Numbered from the stretch's first letter, positions 26,101-36,458 are shown. The stretch: 41,916 nucleotides of DNA from Aerococcus sp. HMSC062A02 (GCF_001809535.1 NZ_KV797910.1:335717-377632), one strand, 5' to 3'. Numbers and translations are program-made. Notes: generated from the sequence alone by a model not told the origin.

Positions 26101-26380
26101 CACAGCGGCTTACTTTGAAGAACAAGGGCTCTTGGTTCAAACCATTGAAGGCCACAGTGAAGATGTAGAGGCCCCATCTGTTCAAGAAGCTATCCATTCA
26201 GGTTCTATCCAGGCGGTCGTTAACCGGGTCTCCCAAGAGGAAGATGAGAGTCAGGACTATAGTTTTGCGATCCGCCAAGCAGCGGTGGAACAAGGTGTCC
26301 CACTCTTCACCTCCTTGGATACAGCCCGCGCCATTCTTCGTGTCATGCAAGCACGCGCATTCTCAATTCAAGCCATTTAA
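23192..26380 (+). CDS. carB: carbamoyl-phosphate synthase large subunit
   Basis: This 1062-residue subunit makes carbamoyl phosphate from bicarbonate, ammonia and two ATP. It is an internal duplication: each half begins with a related motif ([21 protein letters not shown] near 12 and [21 protein letters not shown] near 560) and carries an ATP-grasp domain with [18 protein letters not shown] or [19 protein letters not shown] methylglyoxal synthase-like allosteric domain follows (about 935-1062). ATG 23192, 1 base after the carA stop with AAGGAG 7 bases upstream, is preferred over ATG 23168. Confidence 0.96.
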   Translation: MPKRTDIQKIMVIGSGPIVIGQAAEFDYAGTQACLALKEEGYEVVLVNSNPATIMTDKEIADEVYIEPITYEFVSRILRKERPDAILPTLGGQTGLNMALELSKAGILDELGIELLGTKLSAIEQAEDRDQFKRLMEELQQPIPESTIVHTVDEAVAFGAKIGYPLIVRPAYTLGGTGGGLCENEEELREITENGLSLSPVTQCLIEQSIAGYKEIEYEVMRDSADNAIVVCNMENFDPVGIHTGDSIVYAPTQTLSDDEHQMLRDASLSIIRALEIEGGCNVQLALDPKSFKYYVIEVNPRVSRSSALASKATGYPIAKLAAKIALGLTLDEMMNPVTESTYAEFEPTLDYVVCKIPRWPFDKFQDAERRLGTQMKATGEVMAIGRNIEEATLKAVRSLEIGCYHAEMKELEDVSDDVISEKLIKAQDDRLFYIMEAIRRGYSIEDIAQLTKIDLFFLDKLLHIVEIEDDLKAKPGNMEKVGQAKTYGFTDYKLAQLWDMDESDFREKRLEAGIHPVYKMVDTCAAEFEASTPYFYSSYESYSESQPSTDKGSILVLGSGPIRIGQGVEFDYATVHSVKAIQDAGYEAIIMNNNPETVSTDFSISDKLYFEPLTFEDVMEVIAVEKPLGVIVQFGGQTAINLAAPLAEAGVKILGTTVEDLDRAEDRDLFEQVLSQINIPQPIGDTARSPEEAVRIADKIGYPVLVRPSYVLGGRAMQIVDQQSDLENYMANAVKASPEHPVLIDRYLPGYECEVDAICDGENVLVPGILEHIEHAGVHSGDSMGIYPPQSFSEEVKATILDYTEKLALGLNCIGMMNIQFVIYENKVYVIEVNPRASRTVPFLSKVTDIPMAQLATKAILGQKITDLGYPTGLAAETDQVYVKAPVFSFTKLNQVDSYLSPEMKSTGEVMGGDHDSNKALYKAFEAAGLHMPDHGNILFTIADEDKEEAYDLADAFAELGYGIVATTNTAAYFEEQGLLVQTIEGHSEDVEAPSVQEAIHSGSIQAVVNRVSQEEDESQDYSFAIRQAAVEQGVPLFTSLDTARAILRVMQARAFSIQAI

Positions 26381-26405
26381 ATTTATACTAGAAAGGGGAG
26401 ACGAC

Positions 26406-28117
<1,712 letters not shown>

Positions 28118-28140
28118 GTTTAGAAAGTTAAATAGGGAAG

Positions 28141-28177
28141 ACCCCAAGTGAGCGATTCTCGTTATGGGGTTTTTCTT
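28141..28177 (+). terminator. terminator of the pyr operon
   Basis: ACCCCA (28141-28146) pairs with TGGGGT (28165-28170), with inner GAG/CTC pairs, and is followed by a T-rich tract. Confidence 0.83.
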
Positions 28178-28218
28178 TTCTTTACTTTAAATTTACATTG
28201 TAATTATTATAATTAGAC

Positions 28219-28247
28219 TTGACACATTGGAAGTTGTTGTTTATAAT
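28219..28247 (+). promoter_or_regulatory. consensus promoter of the VIT-gene leader
   Basis: TTGACA (28219-28224), a 17-base spacer and TATAAT (28242-28247) match the vegetative consensus perfectly. Transcription should begin near 28254, about 200 bases before the start codon. Confidence 0.9.
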
Positions 28248-28253
28248 GAATAC

Positions 28254-28392
28254 AGAAAGTTAAATAATCGTTTAGAGCAAGTGGCGGATCTTTAGATCCA
28301 AAACCCGGTCGGGAGGTGAGACTTCCGACAGCAGAGCGCTTAATGAGGCACACTGTGAGGCAGTATCAACTGTCTTTCGGTGTGCCTTTTTT
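28254..28392 (+). ncRNA. structured leader RNA, candidate riboswitch or small RNA
   Basis: The predicted transcript folds by eye into a three-way junction. AAGTG (28279-28283) pairs with CGCTT (28337-28341). Inside lie GGATC-ttta-GATCC (28286-28299) and GTCGGGAG-gtgaga-CTTCCGAC (28308-28329). A terminator follows at once. It is not recognisable as a T-box, PyrR, M-box, yybP-ykoY (Mn) or purine element. A metal-sensing leader would fit the transporter downstream. Alternatively the unit is a stand-alone RNA of about 140 bases. Confidence 0.55.
28347..28392 (+). terminator. intrinsic terminator between leader RNA and VIT gene
   Basis: GGCACAC (28347-28353) pairs with GTGTGCC (28380-28386), with an inner CAGT-atca-ACTG hairpin, followed by six T. 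It lies upstream of the gene, so expression needs read-through or another promoter. Confidence 0.9.
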
Positions 28393-28456
28393 CATCGATT
28401 GACTACTTTCTAATAGATTTGGAAGCATGTATTAAATAAGAAAAGGAGTGGTTCAT

Positions 28457-29149
28457 ATGGCAAGTGAAGTACAGAACTTTAACCGGGGTGAGGGGTTGAA
28501 GTCCATGGTTTATGGCGGTTTGGATGGGATTATTACGACCTTTGCCGTAGTCGCTGGATCAATTGGTGGTGAGCTCAAGATGGAAGTGATTATTATCTTA
28601 GGCTTCGCTAATCTCCTAGCCGATGGTATTTCTATGGCTGTTGGTGACTATCTGTCCAGTAAATCAGAGCGCGCCTATGATGATTTTGAACGTATTGAAA
28701 CGGCGAAAGCACTCAAGGATAACCCTCAATTTAACCAAAACCACATCCAAGAAGCCTATGAAAGTAAGGGCTTAGACAGTCAGCAAGCGCAATTTATTGC
28801 CGAAAAACTATCCCAGCACGATGTCGACACCCAAATGAAAGTTCTTTCTGTCGGAGAAGACGAGGCTTCTCAGCCTTTGACCAATGCTTGTATTACTTTC
28901 TTCTCTTTTGCCTTCTTTGGGCTATTTCCCTTAATCATTTTTATTCTGGCTTATTTCAATCCGGAACTCGTACCCTATACTTTTCCTTTTTCAATCTTTA
29001 TGACCTTTAGTATGCTTTTTATCTTAGGGGTCGCCAAAGCCTCTGTAACCAAAGAAAATAGCTTCAAATCGGGGCTTGAGATGTTGGTCATTGGCGGTTT
29101 GGCTGCAGTAGCCGCTTACGGTATAGGAAGTATCTTGGCTAATATTTAG
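28457..29149 (+). CDS. VIT/CCC1-family iron/manganese transporter
   Basis: This 230-residue protein has five hydrophobic helices. GLDGIITTFAVVAGS and LADGISMAVGDYLSSKSE are the two hallmark segments of the VIT1/CCC1 family, which exports or stores Fe(II) or Mn(II). A cytoplasmic Glu/Asp-rich region between helices 2 and 3 (about 70-140) is also typical. ATG 28457 has AAAAGGAG 8 bases upstream; a GTG at 28448 is too close to that site. Control through the structured leader is likely but unproven. Confidence 0.9.
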   Translation: MASEVQNFNRGEGLKSMVYGGLDGIITTFAVVAGSIGGELKMEVIIILGFANLLADGISMAVGDYLSSKSERAYDDFERIETAKALKDNPQFNQNHIQEAYESKGLDSQQAQFIAEKLSQHDVDTQMKVLSVGEDEASQPLTNACITFFSFAFFGLFPLIIFILAYFNPELVPYTFPFSIFMTFSMLFILGVAKASVTKENSFKSGLEMLVIGGLAAVAAYGIGSILANI

Positions 29150-29175
29150 ACTTAATTTTTCTAATTATAAAATAG

Positions 29176-29215
29176 GCCCAGAATCATTTTCAGACGATTC
29201 TGGGCTTATTTCTAT
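29176..29215. terminator. hairpin between convergent VIT and osmC-like genes
   Basis: GCCCAGAATC (29176-29185) pairs perfectly with GATTCTGGGC (29196-29205). The T-tract is interrupted (ttatttctatt), so termination may be moderate. Confidence 0.72.
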
Positions 29216-29225
29216 TATAATCATT

Positions 29226-29645
29226 CTAATTAAACTTGTAGTGGGTTTGAATTTGATTGCTGTCGCTCAAGAGGATCTGTTCCACTGCACACTGGCTTTC
29301 AACATAGCGTTGGAGATTTTCTCGCTGCTTGTCAGTCAAGTCACCTTCAATGTTCAGTTTTACATCTGCCTGGAGTTTGCGCTGGCCTTGGTCATCTCGC
29401 TCAAAATCAGCTTCAAGTTCGAGGGAGACATCAACGCCTTCAATTTTTCGACCGCGCAGGTAAGTCTGGGCCACCATCAGTTTACAGCCAGCCAGGCCGA
29501 CCAAGAGGGCACCGCCTGGCGTTGTAGCCTGGGGCTGGTAGGATGAATCTGGCAGGTCATGGTCTAATTCATAGTCGTGGCCATCAACTGTCAGCTTTAA
29601 ATGTAAATTCTCAAAGACCTGGGCTTGAACATGCATTTTAGTCAT
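29226..29645 (-). CDS. OsmC-family peroxiredoxin-like protein
   Basis: This 139-residue protein has the OsmC/Ohr fold signature: a Cys in GLAGCKLMVAQTY (Cys54) and a second in ESQCAVEQIL (Cys119), the peroxidatic/resolving pair used to reduce organic hydroperoxides. It is shorter than typical Ohr and nearer the YhfA-like OsmC branch. ATG 29645 has AAAGG 8 bases upstream; a GTG at 29654 is less likely. It starts 15 bases after the HesB-like gene and is probably co-transcribed with it. Confidence 0.87.
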   Translation of the reverse strand: MTKMHVQAQVFENLHLKLTVDGHDYELDHDLPDSSYQPQATTPGGALLVGLAGCKLMVAQTYLRGRKIEGVDVSLELEADFERDDQGQRKLQADVKLNIEGDLTDKQRENLQRYVESQCAVEQILLSDSNQIQTHYKFN

Positions 29646-29660
29646 TCTTAACACCTTTCT

Positions 29661-30014
29661 TTAATGAGCGGAAGCACCAGATTGGGCATCGACTTCTCGC
29701 TGTCTAGCAGCTTCTTCAGGATCAGAACTGATAAAGTAATAAGTTGGCACATCTTCTTCAGCATCGTAATCAATTTCTAAATTATAATCTTCAAAGAACC
29801 ACTGGTCTTCGTCCTCAGCAAAGATCAGCAAGCCGTCTTTTTCTACTTGGGCGAAGACATTTTGAGGCGCTTCAACTAAGATCCCCACGGAATAATTATC
29901 GTGCACATTGGTCGAGCCGTAGACTTTACCATAAATGCGAATACCTTGACCGGGACCTGGCGCCACTTCATCTTTAAAGAACTTTACCGCTGCGTCACTC
30001 ACTTGAATATCCAT
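29661..30014 (-). CDS. HesB/IscA-like protein without cysteines
   Basis: This 117-residue protein looks like the Firmicutes HesB/YneR branch of the Fe-S biogenesis fold: MDIQVSDAAVKFFKDEV at the start, then GIRIYGKVYGS and VGILVEAPQN. It contains no Cys, so it cannot bind a cluster as A-type carriers do, and its role is unknown. It is the first gene of a two-gene unit with the OsmC-like protein, which hints at an oxidative-stress context. Confidence 0.8.
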   Translation of the reverse strand: MDIQVSDAAVKFFKDEVAPGPGQGIRIYGKVYGSTNVHDNYSVGILVEAPQNVFAQVEKDGLLIFAEDEDQWFFEDYNLEIDYDAEEDVPTYYFISSDPEEAARQREVDAQSGASAH

Positions 30015-30054
30015 TATCCAACACTTCCTATCTATTATTCATTTCATTGCCTTA

Positions 30055-30085
30055 AGTTTAGCATAGAAGGCCTATAAGAGGTCAA
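30055..30085 (-). promoter_or_regulatory. possible promoter of the HesB-like/OsmC unit
   Basis: On the minus strand TTGACC (30085-30080) and TAAACT (30060-30055) are separated by 19 bases, and the -10 has a TGC extension. The spacing is long, so this is tentative. Confidence 0.42.
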
Positions 30086-30556
30086 GTAAGTTAGCTTCTA
30101 GTGAATGGAGTCAGCCAATGAAAAAATTTGACTGAGCATGTTATTAGCCTAAATGGGCTAAATGTTTTAGAAAGGGCTTGCAAGACCTAACATTTAAGGG
30201 AGAGTCAGTGACAAGAAGTAAACAATTCAAATTTGAAGCATATTTATTTAATTTCGAAATGACTTTGTGAAATGCATTTTGGAGCTTTTTGATCAAATTG
30301 TCAGCAACTAGGACTTAGTGTGCCTGGCTAGTGTCTTAACTTGAGCAGTAAACGAAGTCTAGAGGCTAAAGGCGGGTCAGTTTGTAGTTAACCAAGGAGA
30401 TTGTGAGACAGATGGGAGTAAACTTACATATAATGAATAAATATTCATATATAAGCAAAGAAATCATTGGATCTTGTCAGTGAGTTTTTTATCTATTCTA
30501 GTTAACATAATATACATTATGAGAAGCAATAGGTAAATTAATAATAGGCCTTCCCT
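30086..30556. other. gene-free stretch upstream of the aldolase
   Basis: No coding frame with a ribosome binding site is visible here. The stretch is AT-rich. It holds a small hairpin TTAGCC-taaat-GGGCTAA (near 30147) and a palindrome ATGAATA-AA-TATTCAT (30433-30448). No gene remnant can be recognised by eye. Confidence 0.6.
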
Positions 30557-30584
30557 TTGAAGCTAAGTTCATTTTTGTTATAAT
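30557..30584 (+). promoter_or_regulatory. promoter of the aldolase gene
   Basis: TTGAAG (30557-30562) and TATAAT (30579-30584) are separated by 16 bases, and the -10 has a TGT extension. Confidence 0.68.
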
Positions 30585-30652
30585 AAGTGCGAGACGATTG
30601 GGATTTAATTTTTGTCTCAAAGAGAATTTAAGTAAAGGAGTCTTATAATATT

Positions 30653-31546
30653 ATGAACCAAGAACAGTTTGACCGTGTAAAATCAGGAGACGGTTTTATC
30701 GCTGCTTTAGACCAAAGCGGTGGTTCAACTCCTAAGGCCTTAGCCGCTTATGGTGTTTCTGAGGACCAATACTCTAGCGAAGAAGAAATGTTTGATCTCG
30801 TCCATGAGATGCGGACCCGGATTATGACGGATGACGCCTTTAATTCAGACAAGATTCTCGGGGCTATCCTATTTGAGCAAACTATGGATCGCCAAGTTGA
30901 AGGTAAATATACCGCGACTTACCTGGCAGATAAAGGGATTGTCCCCTTCCTAAAAATTGACAAAGGACTAGCAGAAATCGAAAACGGTGTCCAAATCATG
31001 AAAGATATTCCAAATCTTGATGACCTATTAACCCGTGCTAATGAACGTGGCATCTTTGGGACCAAGGAACGTTCGAATATCTTAGAATTGAACCCTGATG
31101 GAATTAAGAAAGTAGTCAGCCAACAATTTGATTTGGCTAAAAAAGTTATTGCTGCTGGCCTCGTCCCTATTGTTGAGCCGGAAGTTAATATTCATGCTGA
31201 GGATAAGGCAGAGATTGAAGAAGTCCTCAAACAAGAAATTCTCAAGGAACTTGACCAATTAGCTGACGACCAAGTGGTAATGCTTAAATTAACCCTACCA
31301 AGCGTCGATAACGCTTACAAAGAATTAGTCGACCATCCACAAGTCCTAAGCGTGGTTGCCCTATCCGGCGGTTACTCGATCGATGAAGCCAATGACAAGC
31401 TACGCCGCAATGAAGGTGTGATTGCTAGCTTCTCCCGTGCCCTAACCAATGCTTTACGGGCCAGCCAATCTGATGAAGACTTCCACAACGAGCTTAAGAC
31501 AGCTATCGATACGATCTATGATGCTTCGGTGAATAAAGAAGTATAA
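30653..31546 (+). CDS. fda: fructose-bisphosphate aldolase, class I
   Basis: This 297-residue metal-independent aldolase cleaves fructose 1,6-bisphosphate in glycolysis. [15 protein letters not shown] at the start, GILFEQT-type [19 protein letters not shown] and the Schiff-base Lys212 in VVMLKLTLP mark the bacterial class I (Fda) family. It is monocistronic with its own extended -10 promoter and a strong terminator; AAAGGAG lies 12 bases before the ATG. Confidence 0.94.
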   Translation: MNQEQFDRVKSGDGFIAALDQSGGSTPKALAAYGVSEDQYSSEEEMFDLVHEMRTRIMTDDAFNSDKILGAILFEQTMDRQVEGKYTATYLADKGIVPFLKIDKGLAEIENGVQIMKDIPNLDDLLTRANERGIFGTKERSNILELNPDGIKKVVSQQFDLAKKVIAAGLVPIVEPEVNIHAEDKAEIEEVLKQEILKELDQLADDQVVMLKLTLPSVDNAYKELVDHPQVLSVVALSGGYSIDEANDKLRRNEGVIASFSRALTNALRASQSDEDFHNELKTAIDTIYDASVNKEV

Positions 31547-31565
31547 TTTAATTTAGTTAAAATAA

Positions 31566-31602
31566 AAAGACAGCTCAAGGTAAATCCTTGAGCTGTCTTT
31601 TG
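31566..31602. terminator. bidirectional terminator between fda and trkH
   Basis: AAAGACAGCTCAAGG (31566-31580) pairs with CCTTGAGCTGTCTTT around a 5-base loop. A-rich and T-rich flanks allow termination in both directions. Confidence 0.9.
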
Positions 31603-31610
31603 GTCTAGTA

Positions 31611-33062
31611 TTAGTATTTCTTCCATACCCGAGGTGTCAAGCTTAGGAGGATCGGATAGATTTCCAAGCGCCCCATCAGCATGGTTAGGCACATAATGAA
31701 CTTGGCGAAAGGGGCTAATTCGGCATAGTCTTCACTAGGCCCCAGAAGGTCCAGGCTATAGCCAATATTATTCAGCGTAGCGATGACCGCATTGAAGGCT
31801 CCGCTGAAACTCTGGGTGTAGTGGCTCAGGATAAAGAGCACCAGGCAGAAAACAGCCAGGTAAGTCATCAGATAAAAAGCAATCGACCGCTGGATATCAT
31901 GGCTCACCCTTTTTCCGTCAAATTTGATGGGGTGGACCCGGCTAGGTGCTAGGACACGCCGGATTTCTTGGCGGATGGACTTGAAGAAGATCGCAATCCG
32001 GACGATTTTCAATCCTGAAGTGGTCGACCCGGACATGGCTCCTGTAAACATGAGGAAGAGCAGGACAATATCCGTCGTCACCGGCCAATTAGCGATGGAA
32101 ACATTGGTGTAGGCGGTGGTCGAGTTAACTGATACCACATTGAAGAAGGCATCTTTCAAGGCTTGGAAGGGACTCTGGTAGAGGCCGTTAATATTGAGGA
32201 AGATAATCAAGCTGGCCAAGGCAATGATAGCCACATACCAGCGCAGTTCTTCACTGCGGAGTACCTGCCGCCACTTGCCGATATAGAACAAGTAAAAGAA
32301 GTTAAAGCTCATCCCGAAGATGAACATGGCAATGGCCATAACGAGGTCCACATAGTCGCTATTGTAGTGGGCAATGGAATTGCTATAAATGTTAAAGCCC
32401 CCTGTCCCTGAGGCCCCCATGGCTAAGAGGGCCGCTTCAAACCAGGGAACCTTTCCCAAGCGTAGGAGAACCATAACGACTAGAGTCATGACCAAATAAA
32501 TGCTGTAGAGAATATTGATGGAGCTGGAGACCCGGGACTCAACCTTACCAAAGACCGGGCCAGGCAGTTCGGCCCGCATGACATAGACCCCCCTGGCCCC
32601 GAAATTCGGTAGAATGTATAGGATAAAAACCAACATCCCCATCCCACCAATTAAGAGCGTAAAGCTCCGCCAGAACATGAGGGCTTCAGGCAAAATATGG
32701 AGGCTGGAGCTGAGAACAGAGGCTCCCGTCGTGGTGAAGCCACTGACCGATTCAAAGAAGGCGTCGATAAAGTCCCCCACTGACTGGCTCAAGTAAAAGG
32801 GCAAGGCTCCAAAAAAAGAATAGAGCAACCAGATAATACTAACCAGTGCAAAGCCTTCGCGCTGGTAGAAGATATCCGAATCGGGCTGGCGGTAGGACAA
32901 GGCCAAGCCAAGGAGTTCACAGAGAGCAATGGTGATGACAAAGGCCCAGATGACCCGGGCAGGGTTGCCGTAATAGAGCCCTACTAAGATGGATGGAATC
33001 ATCAAGAGCCCTAGGATCATCAGCAAACGACCGATGATAAAACGAAGAAAGGACGTATTCAT
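31611..33062 (-). CDS. trkH: TrkH-family potassium uptake channel subunit
   Basis: This 483-residue membrane protein with 10 or more helices forms the K+ pathway gated by TrkA. The four pore loops can be followed: TTTGA (110-114), GTGGF (219-223), STTAY (314-318) and NNIGY (431-435). Loop 3 usually reads TTTGF, so its selectivity-filter Gly is Ala here (codon 32112-32114). It lies 2 bases after trkA on the same transcript. It is closer to TrkH than KtrB in length and N-terminal helices. Confidence 0.9.
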   Translation of the reverse strand: MNTSFLRFIIGRLLMILGLLMIPSILVGLYYGNPARVIWAFVITIALCELLGLALSYRQPDSDIFYQREGFALVSIIWLLYSFFGALPFYLSQSVGDFIDAFFESVSGFTTTGASVLSSSLHILPEALMFWRSFTLLIGGMGMLVFILYILPNFGARGVYVMRAELPGPVFGKVESRVSSSINILYSIYLVMTLVVMVLLRLGKVPWFEAALLAMGASGTGGFNIYSNSIAHYNSDYVDLVMAIAMFIFGMSFNFFYLFYIGKWRQVLRSEELRWYVAIIALASLIIFLNINGLYQSPFQALKDAFFNVVSVNSTTAYTNVSIANWPVTTDIVLLFLMFTGAMSGSTTSGLKIVRIAIFFKSIRQEIRRVLAPSRVHPIKFDGKRVSHDIQRSIAFYLMTYLAVFCLVLFILSHYTQSFSGAFNAVIATLNNIGYSLDLLGPSEDYAELAPFAKFIMCLTMLMGRLEIYPILLSLTPRVWKKY

Positions 33063-33064
33063 GG

Positions 33065-34447
33065 CTAGGCTCGCTCACCCCTCTCTAAGATATCATCCAG
33101 GCTAAAGACATCCCGGCAGGAGGTAAAGATTAAGACATCATCCCCTGCTTGGAGCTGGTCGTCGCCGGATGGGATATGGAGTCGGTCCTGGCGCACAATC
33201 ATTCCTAAGAGCACATGGTTTTTGATGGCCAGGTCTTTAATTGGCGCTTGGGTCACCCTGTCCTGGGCGCTGACTTGAAATTCCATAGCTTCCGCTATTT
33301 CCTTATCCACTGCCAATCGGGCATAGCCTAAGAGTGCACTGTTATTCTCTGGAATGGCCCGTACATGGCGGATAATGGCATCTGAGACTGATATCCGGGG
33401 CGAGACAATGACATCCAGATTTTCTGCATTCAGCAGCCGGACAAGCTTGGGTCGGTTAACCTTGGTAATGTTTTTCTTAACGCCTTCTTCATGGGCGAAA
33501 AGGGATAGCATTAAGTTTTCTTCGTCGGAATCGGTCATGGAAATGACAATATCATGGCGGTCAATCCGGTGTTCCCTTAAGAAGCGCTGGTCCGTTCCGT
33601 CGCCTAAAATAATCTCAGCCTGGTCAATTTCATCCGCTAGGAGTTCGGCTCGCTTGAGGTCTTTTTCGATTAATTTGACATGGATACCGCGCTTGTCCAG
33701 CAAGGGCACTAGGTAACGGTTGATCCGGCTTCCCCCTATAATCATTACCGACCGGTAGTTGGCCCGCTGCTTGTGGCCTGCGATATAGGCAGACTGGCTC
33801 AAAACTTCATTGGTTGCGATGATATGGATCTGGTCATCCTGGCGCAGGTAATCATCCCCGTGCGGAATAAAGACATGGTCCCCTCTCTCGACCAGACAGA
33901 TCACAATATCACTTAATTTTTGCCGGACCTGGGCCACACTCCAGTTGAGGATAGGACTGTAGGCAGTCAGGCGAATCTGGAGGAGCTTGATCCGGTCATG
34001 GTAAAATTTTTCGACGTGAATAGCAGCTGGATAGTCAAGGACCGTAACAATTTCCTTAGCTGCTTCTTTGTCCTGGTTGATGACATAGTTAATCCCCAAA
34101 TGCTCGCGGATGAAGTCTTCATTGGCCGTATATTCCCCCGAGCGCGAGCGGACAATTCGGTAGCGGGCGCCAATTTTTTCAGCTAAGATGGCTGAAATAA
34201 TATTCACTTCATCCAAGTTTGTGACGCTGATAAAAACGTCACAGCGGTCCACATTGGCTTCCAACAAGGTATCTAAGTTGGTTGCTGTCCCGCAGATACC
34301 TTGTATATCTAGGACTTCAATTAACTTGTCGATGACTTGCTGGGACTGGTCGATTAAGGTGATCTCGTGCCCTTCCTTATTGAGAAGGTAGCATAATTCT
34401 TGGCCGAGTTCGCCTCCTCCAACCACCACAATTTCCATTTTTTTCAT
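33065..34447 (-). CDS. trkA: TrkA potassium uptake regulatory subunit
   Basis: This 460-residue cytoplasmic protein has two tandem RCK units, each an NAD-binding Rossmann domain followed by a TrkA-C domain. The first begins VVVGGGELGQELCYLL with DQS at the ribose-binding end, the second VMIIGGSRINRYLVPLL with IEKD. The second lacks a full GxGxxG. TrkA senses nucleotides and gates TrkH encoded just downstream. It starts at ATG behind TAGGGG. The upstream ppaC terminator means it may have its own weak promoter. Confidence 0.92.
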   Translation of the reverse strand: MKKMEIVVVGGGELGQELCYLLNKEGHEITLIDQSQQVIDKLIEVLDIQGICGTATNLDTLLEANVDRCDVFISVTNLDEVNIISAILAEKIGARYRIVRSRSGEYTANEDFIREHLGINYVINQDKEAAKEIVTVLDYPAAIHVEKFYHDRIKLLQIRLTAYSPILNWSVAQVRQKLSDIVICLVERGDHVFIPHGDDYLRQDDQIHIIATNEVLSQSAYIAGHKQRANYRSVMIIGGSRINRYLVPLLDKRGIHVKLIEKDLKRAELLADEIDQAEIILGDGTDQRFLREHRIDRHDIVISMTDSDEENLMLSLFAHEEGVKKNITKVNRPKLVRLLNAENLDVIVSPRISVSDAIIRHVRAIPENNSALLGYARLAVDKEIAEAMEFQVSAQDRVTQAPIKDLAIKNHVLLGMIVRQDRLHIPSGDDQLQAGDDVLIFTSCRDVFSLDDILERGERA

Positions 34448-34463
34448 TACACAACCCCTATTT

Positions 34464-34500
34464 AAAACGAGGCTGGAGCTTTTTGTCCCAGCCTCGTTTT
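34464..34500 (-). terminator. intrinsic terminator of ppaC
   Basis: AAAACGAGGCTGG (34464-34476) pairs with CCAGCCTCGTTTT (34488-34500). The minus-strand loop region reads gggacaaaaagctcc. Confidence 0.87.
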
Positions 34501-34519
34501 AATTCATGCAAACGCTCCT

Positions 34520-35458
34520 CTAAGCTTCTTCGAAAGCTTCAGTTAAAGGAGGTACAATTTGTTTTTTCCGAGATACTAAGCCTGGTAAGGCGATTTGAGA
34601 GTCAACAATTTTACCAGTAAAGGCTTTTTCAAAGTGTTCGACAAGGTCGACATTAGAAACTAACAAGCCTTCTGAATCATTGGTCAAGATATTAGTAACC
34701 ACGAGGAAGAAGGCGTCATAGCCTTTTTCTGCGGTTTCTTTTTGCATAACTTGGAGCATGTCGTCTTTACGCTTGAGGACGTCATTGACATCCACCACGT
34801 TGACTTGGCCGATGCGGACAGAGTGACCGTTTAATTCGAAGGACTTGGCGTCGCCATCAGCGATTTCCAAGGCAGATTTTTCAGAAACGTCGGCCCCTGC
34901 CCGCAACATGTCGAGACCATAATCTTCAAGGTTGATTCCAGCAATTTCTGCAAGCTTGCTGGCTAATTTACGGTCTTCTTCAGTACAAGTTGGTGATTTC
35001 AAGAGCAAGGTATCAGAAATCAGACCAGAAAGCATCAAGCCTGCGATTTCCTTAGTCACTTCAACGCCGTGGACTTGGTAGAGGCCATAAATGACCGTCT
35101 GGGTACAGCCTACGGGACGAGCGGTATAGGCCAAAGGTGAAGCCGTCTCGAAATTAGCAATCCGGTGGTGGTCCACTACAGAATGGATTTCAACCTCACG
35201 GATATCTTCAGCAGATTGTTGGAATTCGTTGTGGTCCACTAAGGCCACGCGATCTGTTTCTGCAGCTACTTTCTTAACCACACGTGGGGCTTGGACAGAG
35301 AAATGCTCTAAAGCGAACTGGGTTTCTGGGTTTAAGTCGCCAAGAGCGATGGCTTCAGCCTCTTCACCCAATTGATTTAATAAATGACTGTAAGTGATAG
35401 CAGATGTAATGGCATCTGTGTCTGGATTTTGGTGTCCAAAAACAAGAATTTTACTCAC
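34520..35458 (-). CDS. ppaC: manganese-dependent inorganic pyrophosphatase
   Basis: PpaC hydrolyses pyrophosphate, pulling biosynthetic reactions forward. The 312-residue family II (DHH) enzyme has GHQNPDTDAI, the DHNE and DHH metal ligands (VVDHHR), and the C-terminal SRKKQ substrate-binding motif. The start is GTG at 35458 with GAGGAG 5 bases upstream; no in-frame ATG is near. It is monocistronic. Confidence 0.95.
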   Translation of the reverse strand: MSKILVFGHQNPDTDAITSAITYSHLLNQLGEEAEAIALGDLNPETQFALEHFSVQAPRVVKKVAAETDRVALVDHNEFQQSAEDIREVEIHSVVDHHRIANFETASPLAYTARPVGCTQTVIYGLYQVHGVEVTKEIAGLMLSGLISDTLLLKSPTCTEEDRKLASKLAEIAGINLEDYGLDMLRAGADVSEKSALEIADGDAKSFELNGHSVRIGQVNVVDVNDVLKRKDDMLQVMQKETAEKGYDAFFLVVTNILTNDSEGLLVSNVDLVEHFEKAFTGKIVDSQIALPGLVSRKKQIVPPLTEAFEEA

Positions 35459-35519
35459 AAAATCTCCTCTTTTCTAAAAAACTTCTGCCTCTATTTTATC
35501 ATAAAAGCCGGCTTTAGGC

Positions 35520-36371
35520 TTAGAATTCTTCATAAACTGCTGGATTTTGTGCCCCGGTTCGACCATTGGGATGGTCCAAGCGAGCAATCTGGGCCATGTC
35601 GTTATCGTCAAGTTCAAAGTCAAAGACGCTGAAGTTCTCTTCTAGACGGTCAGCATGGCTCGACTTAGGAATGGGCATGGTGCCAATCTGTAAATGCCAG
35701 CGGAGGACAACCTGACCTGGTGTCTTGCCGCGCTTCTTAGCAATCTCTTTGATTGGATCTTGTTCCAAGATAGATTCAGACATTTTCTCGCTCCCCCGAC
35801 CGAGCGGGCTCCAAGCCTGGGTCAGGATGTCGTGGCCTCTATCGTAGGCAATCTGCTTAGTTTGTTGAAAATAAGGATGGGTCTCTACCTGGTTCATAAC
35901 CGGTACTTCCTGGGTCTCTTCAATTAAGCGATCGATGTGTTCAGGTAAGAAATTGCTGACTCCAATCGCTTTGACATAGCCGCGATTTTTAGCTTCAATC
36001 AGGGCCTGCCAAGCTTCGACATAGTGGCCTTGCTTAGGATTAGGCCAATGGATTAAGTAGTAGTCATAGTAGTCCAACTGGGCCCGGTAAAGGGATTCTT
36101 CAATGGCCGTCAGGGCTAAATCATAAGTGTGGTAGCGGCCTGGTAACTTGCTAGCGACTTGGATCTGGTCACGAGCCAAGCCTGATTCGCGAATGGCCTG
36201 GCCAACTGTCCCCTCATTTTCATAATTATAAGCGGTGTCGAGGTAGCGGTAGCCAATGTCTAAGGCAGCCTTGATGCTGTCCACACCGGCCCGACCTTTA
36301 AGCTTATAGGTCCCTAAACCGACTTGGGGGACTTGGTCACCGTTACGCAAAGTATAGTATGGAATAGTCAT
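35520..36371 (-). CDS. aldo/keto reductase
   Basis: This 283-residue NADPH-dependent oxidoreductase has the catalytic tetrad Asp45, Tyr50, Lys75 and His108 (DTAYNY, ASKLPG, LIHWP). It also has VGLGTYKLKG at the first strand, GVSNF and the NADPH phosphate-binding IPKSSHADRLEEN. It resembles the YvgN/2,5-diketo-gluconate reductase type of Gram-positives, but the substrate cannot be read from sequence. GGAGG lies 12 bases before the ATG, a long spacing. Confidence 0.92.
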   Translation of the reverse strand: MTIPYYTLRNGDQVPQVGLGTYKLKGRAGVDSIKAALDIGYRYLDTAYNYENEGTVGQAIRESGLARDQIQVASKLPGRYHTYDLALTAIEESLYRAQLDYYDYYLIHWPNPKQGHYVEAWQALIEAKNRGYVKAIGVSNFLPEHIDRLIEETQEVPVMNQVETHPYFQQTKQIAYDRGHDILTQAWSPLGRGSEKMSESILEQDPIKEIAKKRGKTPGQVVLRWHLQIGTMPIPKSSHADRLEENFSVFDFELDDNDMAQIARLDHPNGRTGAQNPAVYEEF

Positions 36372-36419
36372 TTGGATCCAATGCCTCCTTTGAAATCATC
36401 AGTATCAATCTTTAGCCCC

Positions 36420-36425
36420 AGTATA
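36420..36425 (-). promoter_or_regulatory. possible -10 of the aldo/keto reductase gene
   Basis: On the minus strand TATACT (36425-36420) matches five of six -10 bases, about 50 bases before the start codon. No convincing -35 is present. Confidence 0.4.
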
Positions 36426-36458
36426 ACAGGTCTGTTTAAGATTTGAAAAGTGAAAGCT

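Noticed and set aside
26244-26405. N-terminal extension of pyrK into carB
   Set aside because: The extension is the carB C-terminus read in another frame; ATG 26406 has a good ribosome binding site and gives the normal PyrK length.
28254-28392. Manganese (yybP-ykoY) riboswitch before the VIT gene
   Set aside because: The conserved GGGGAGUA and AGCAAGACC-type loops of that class are not present, so the class was not assigned.
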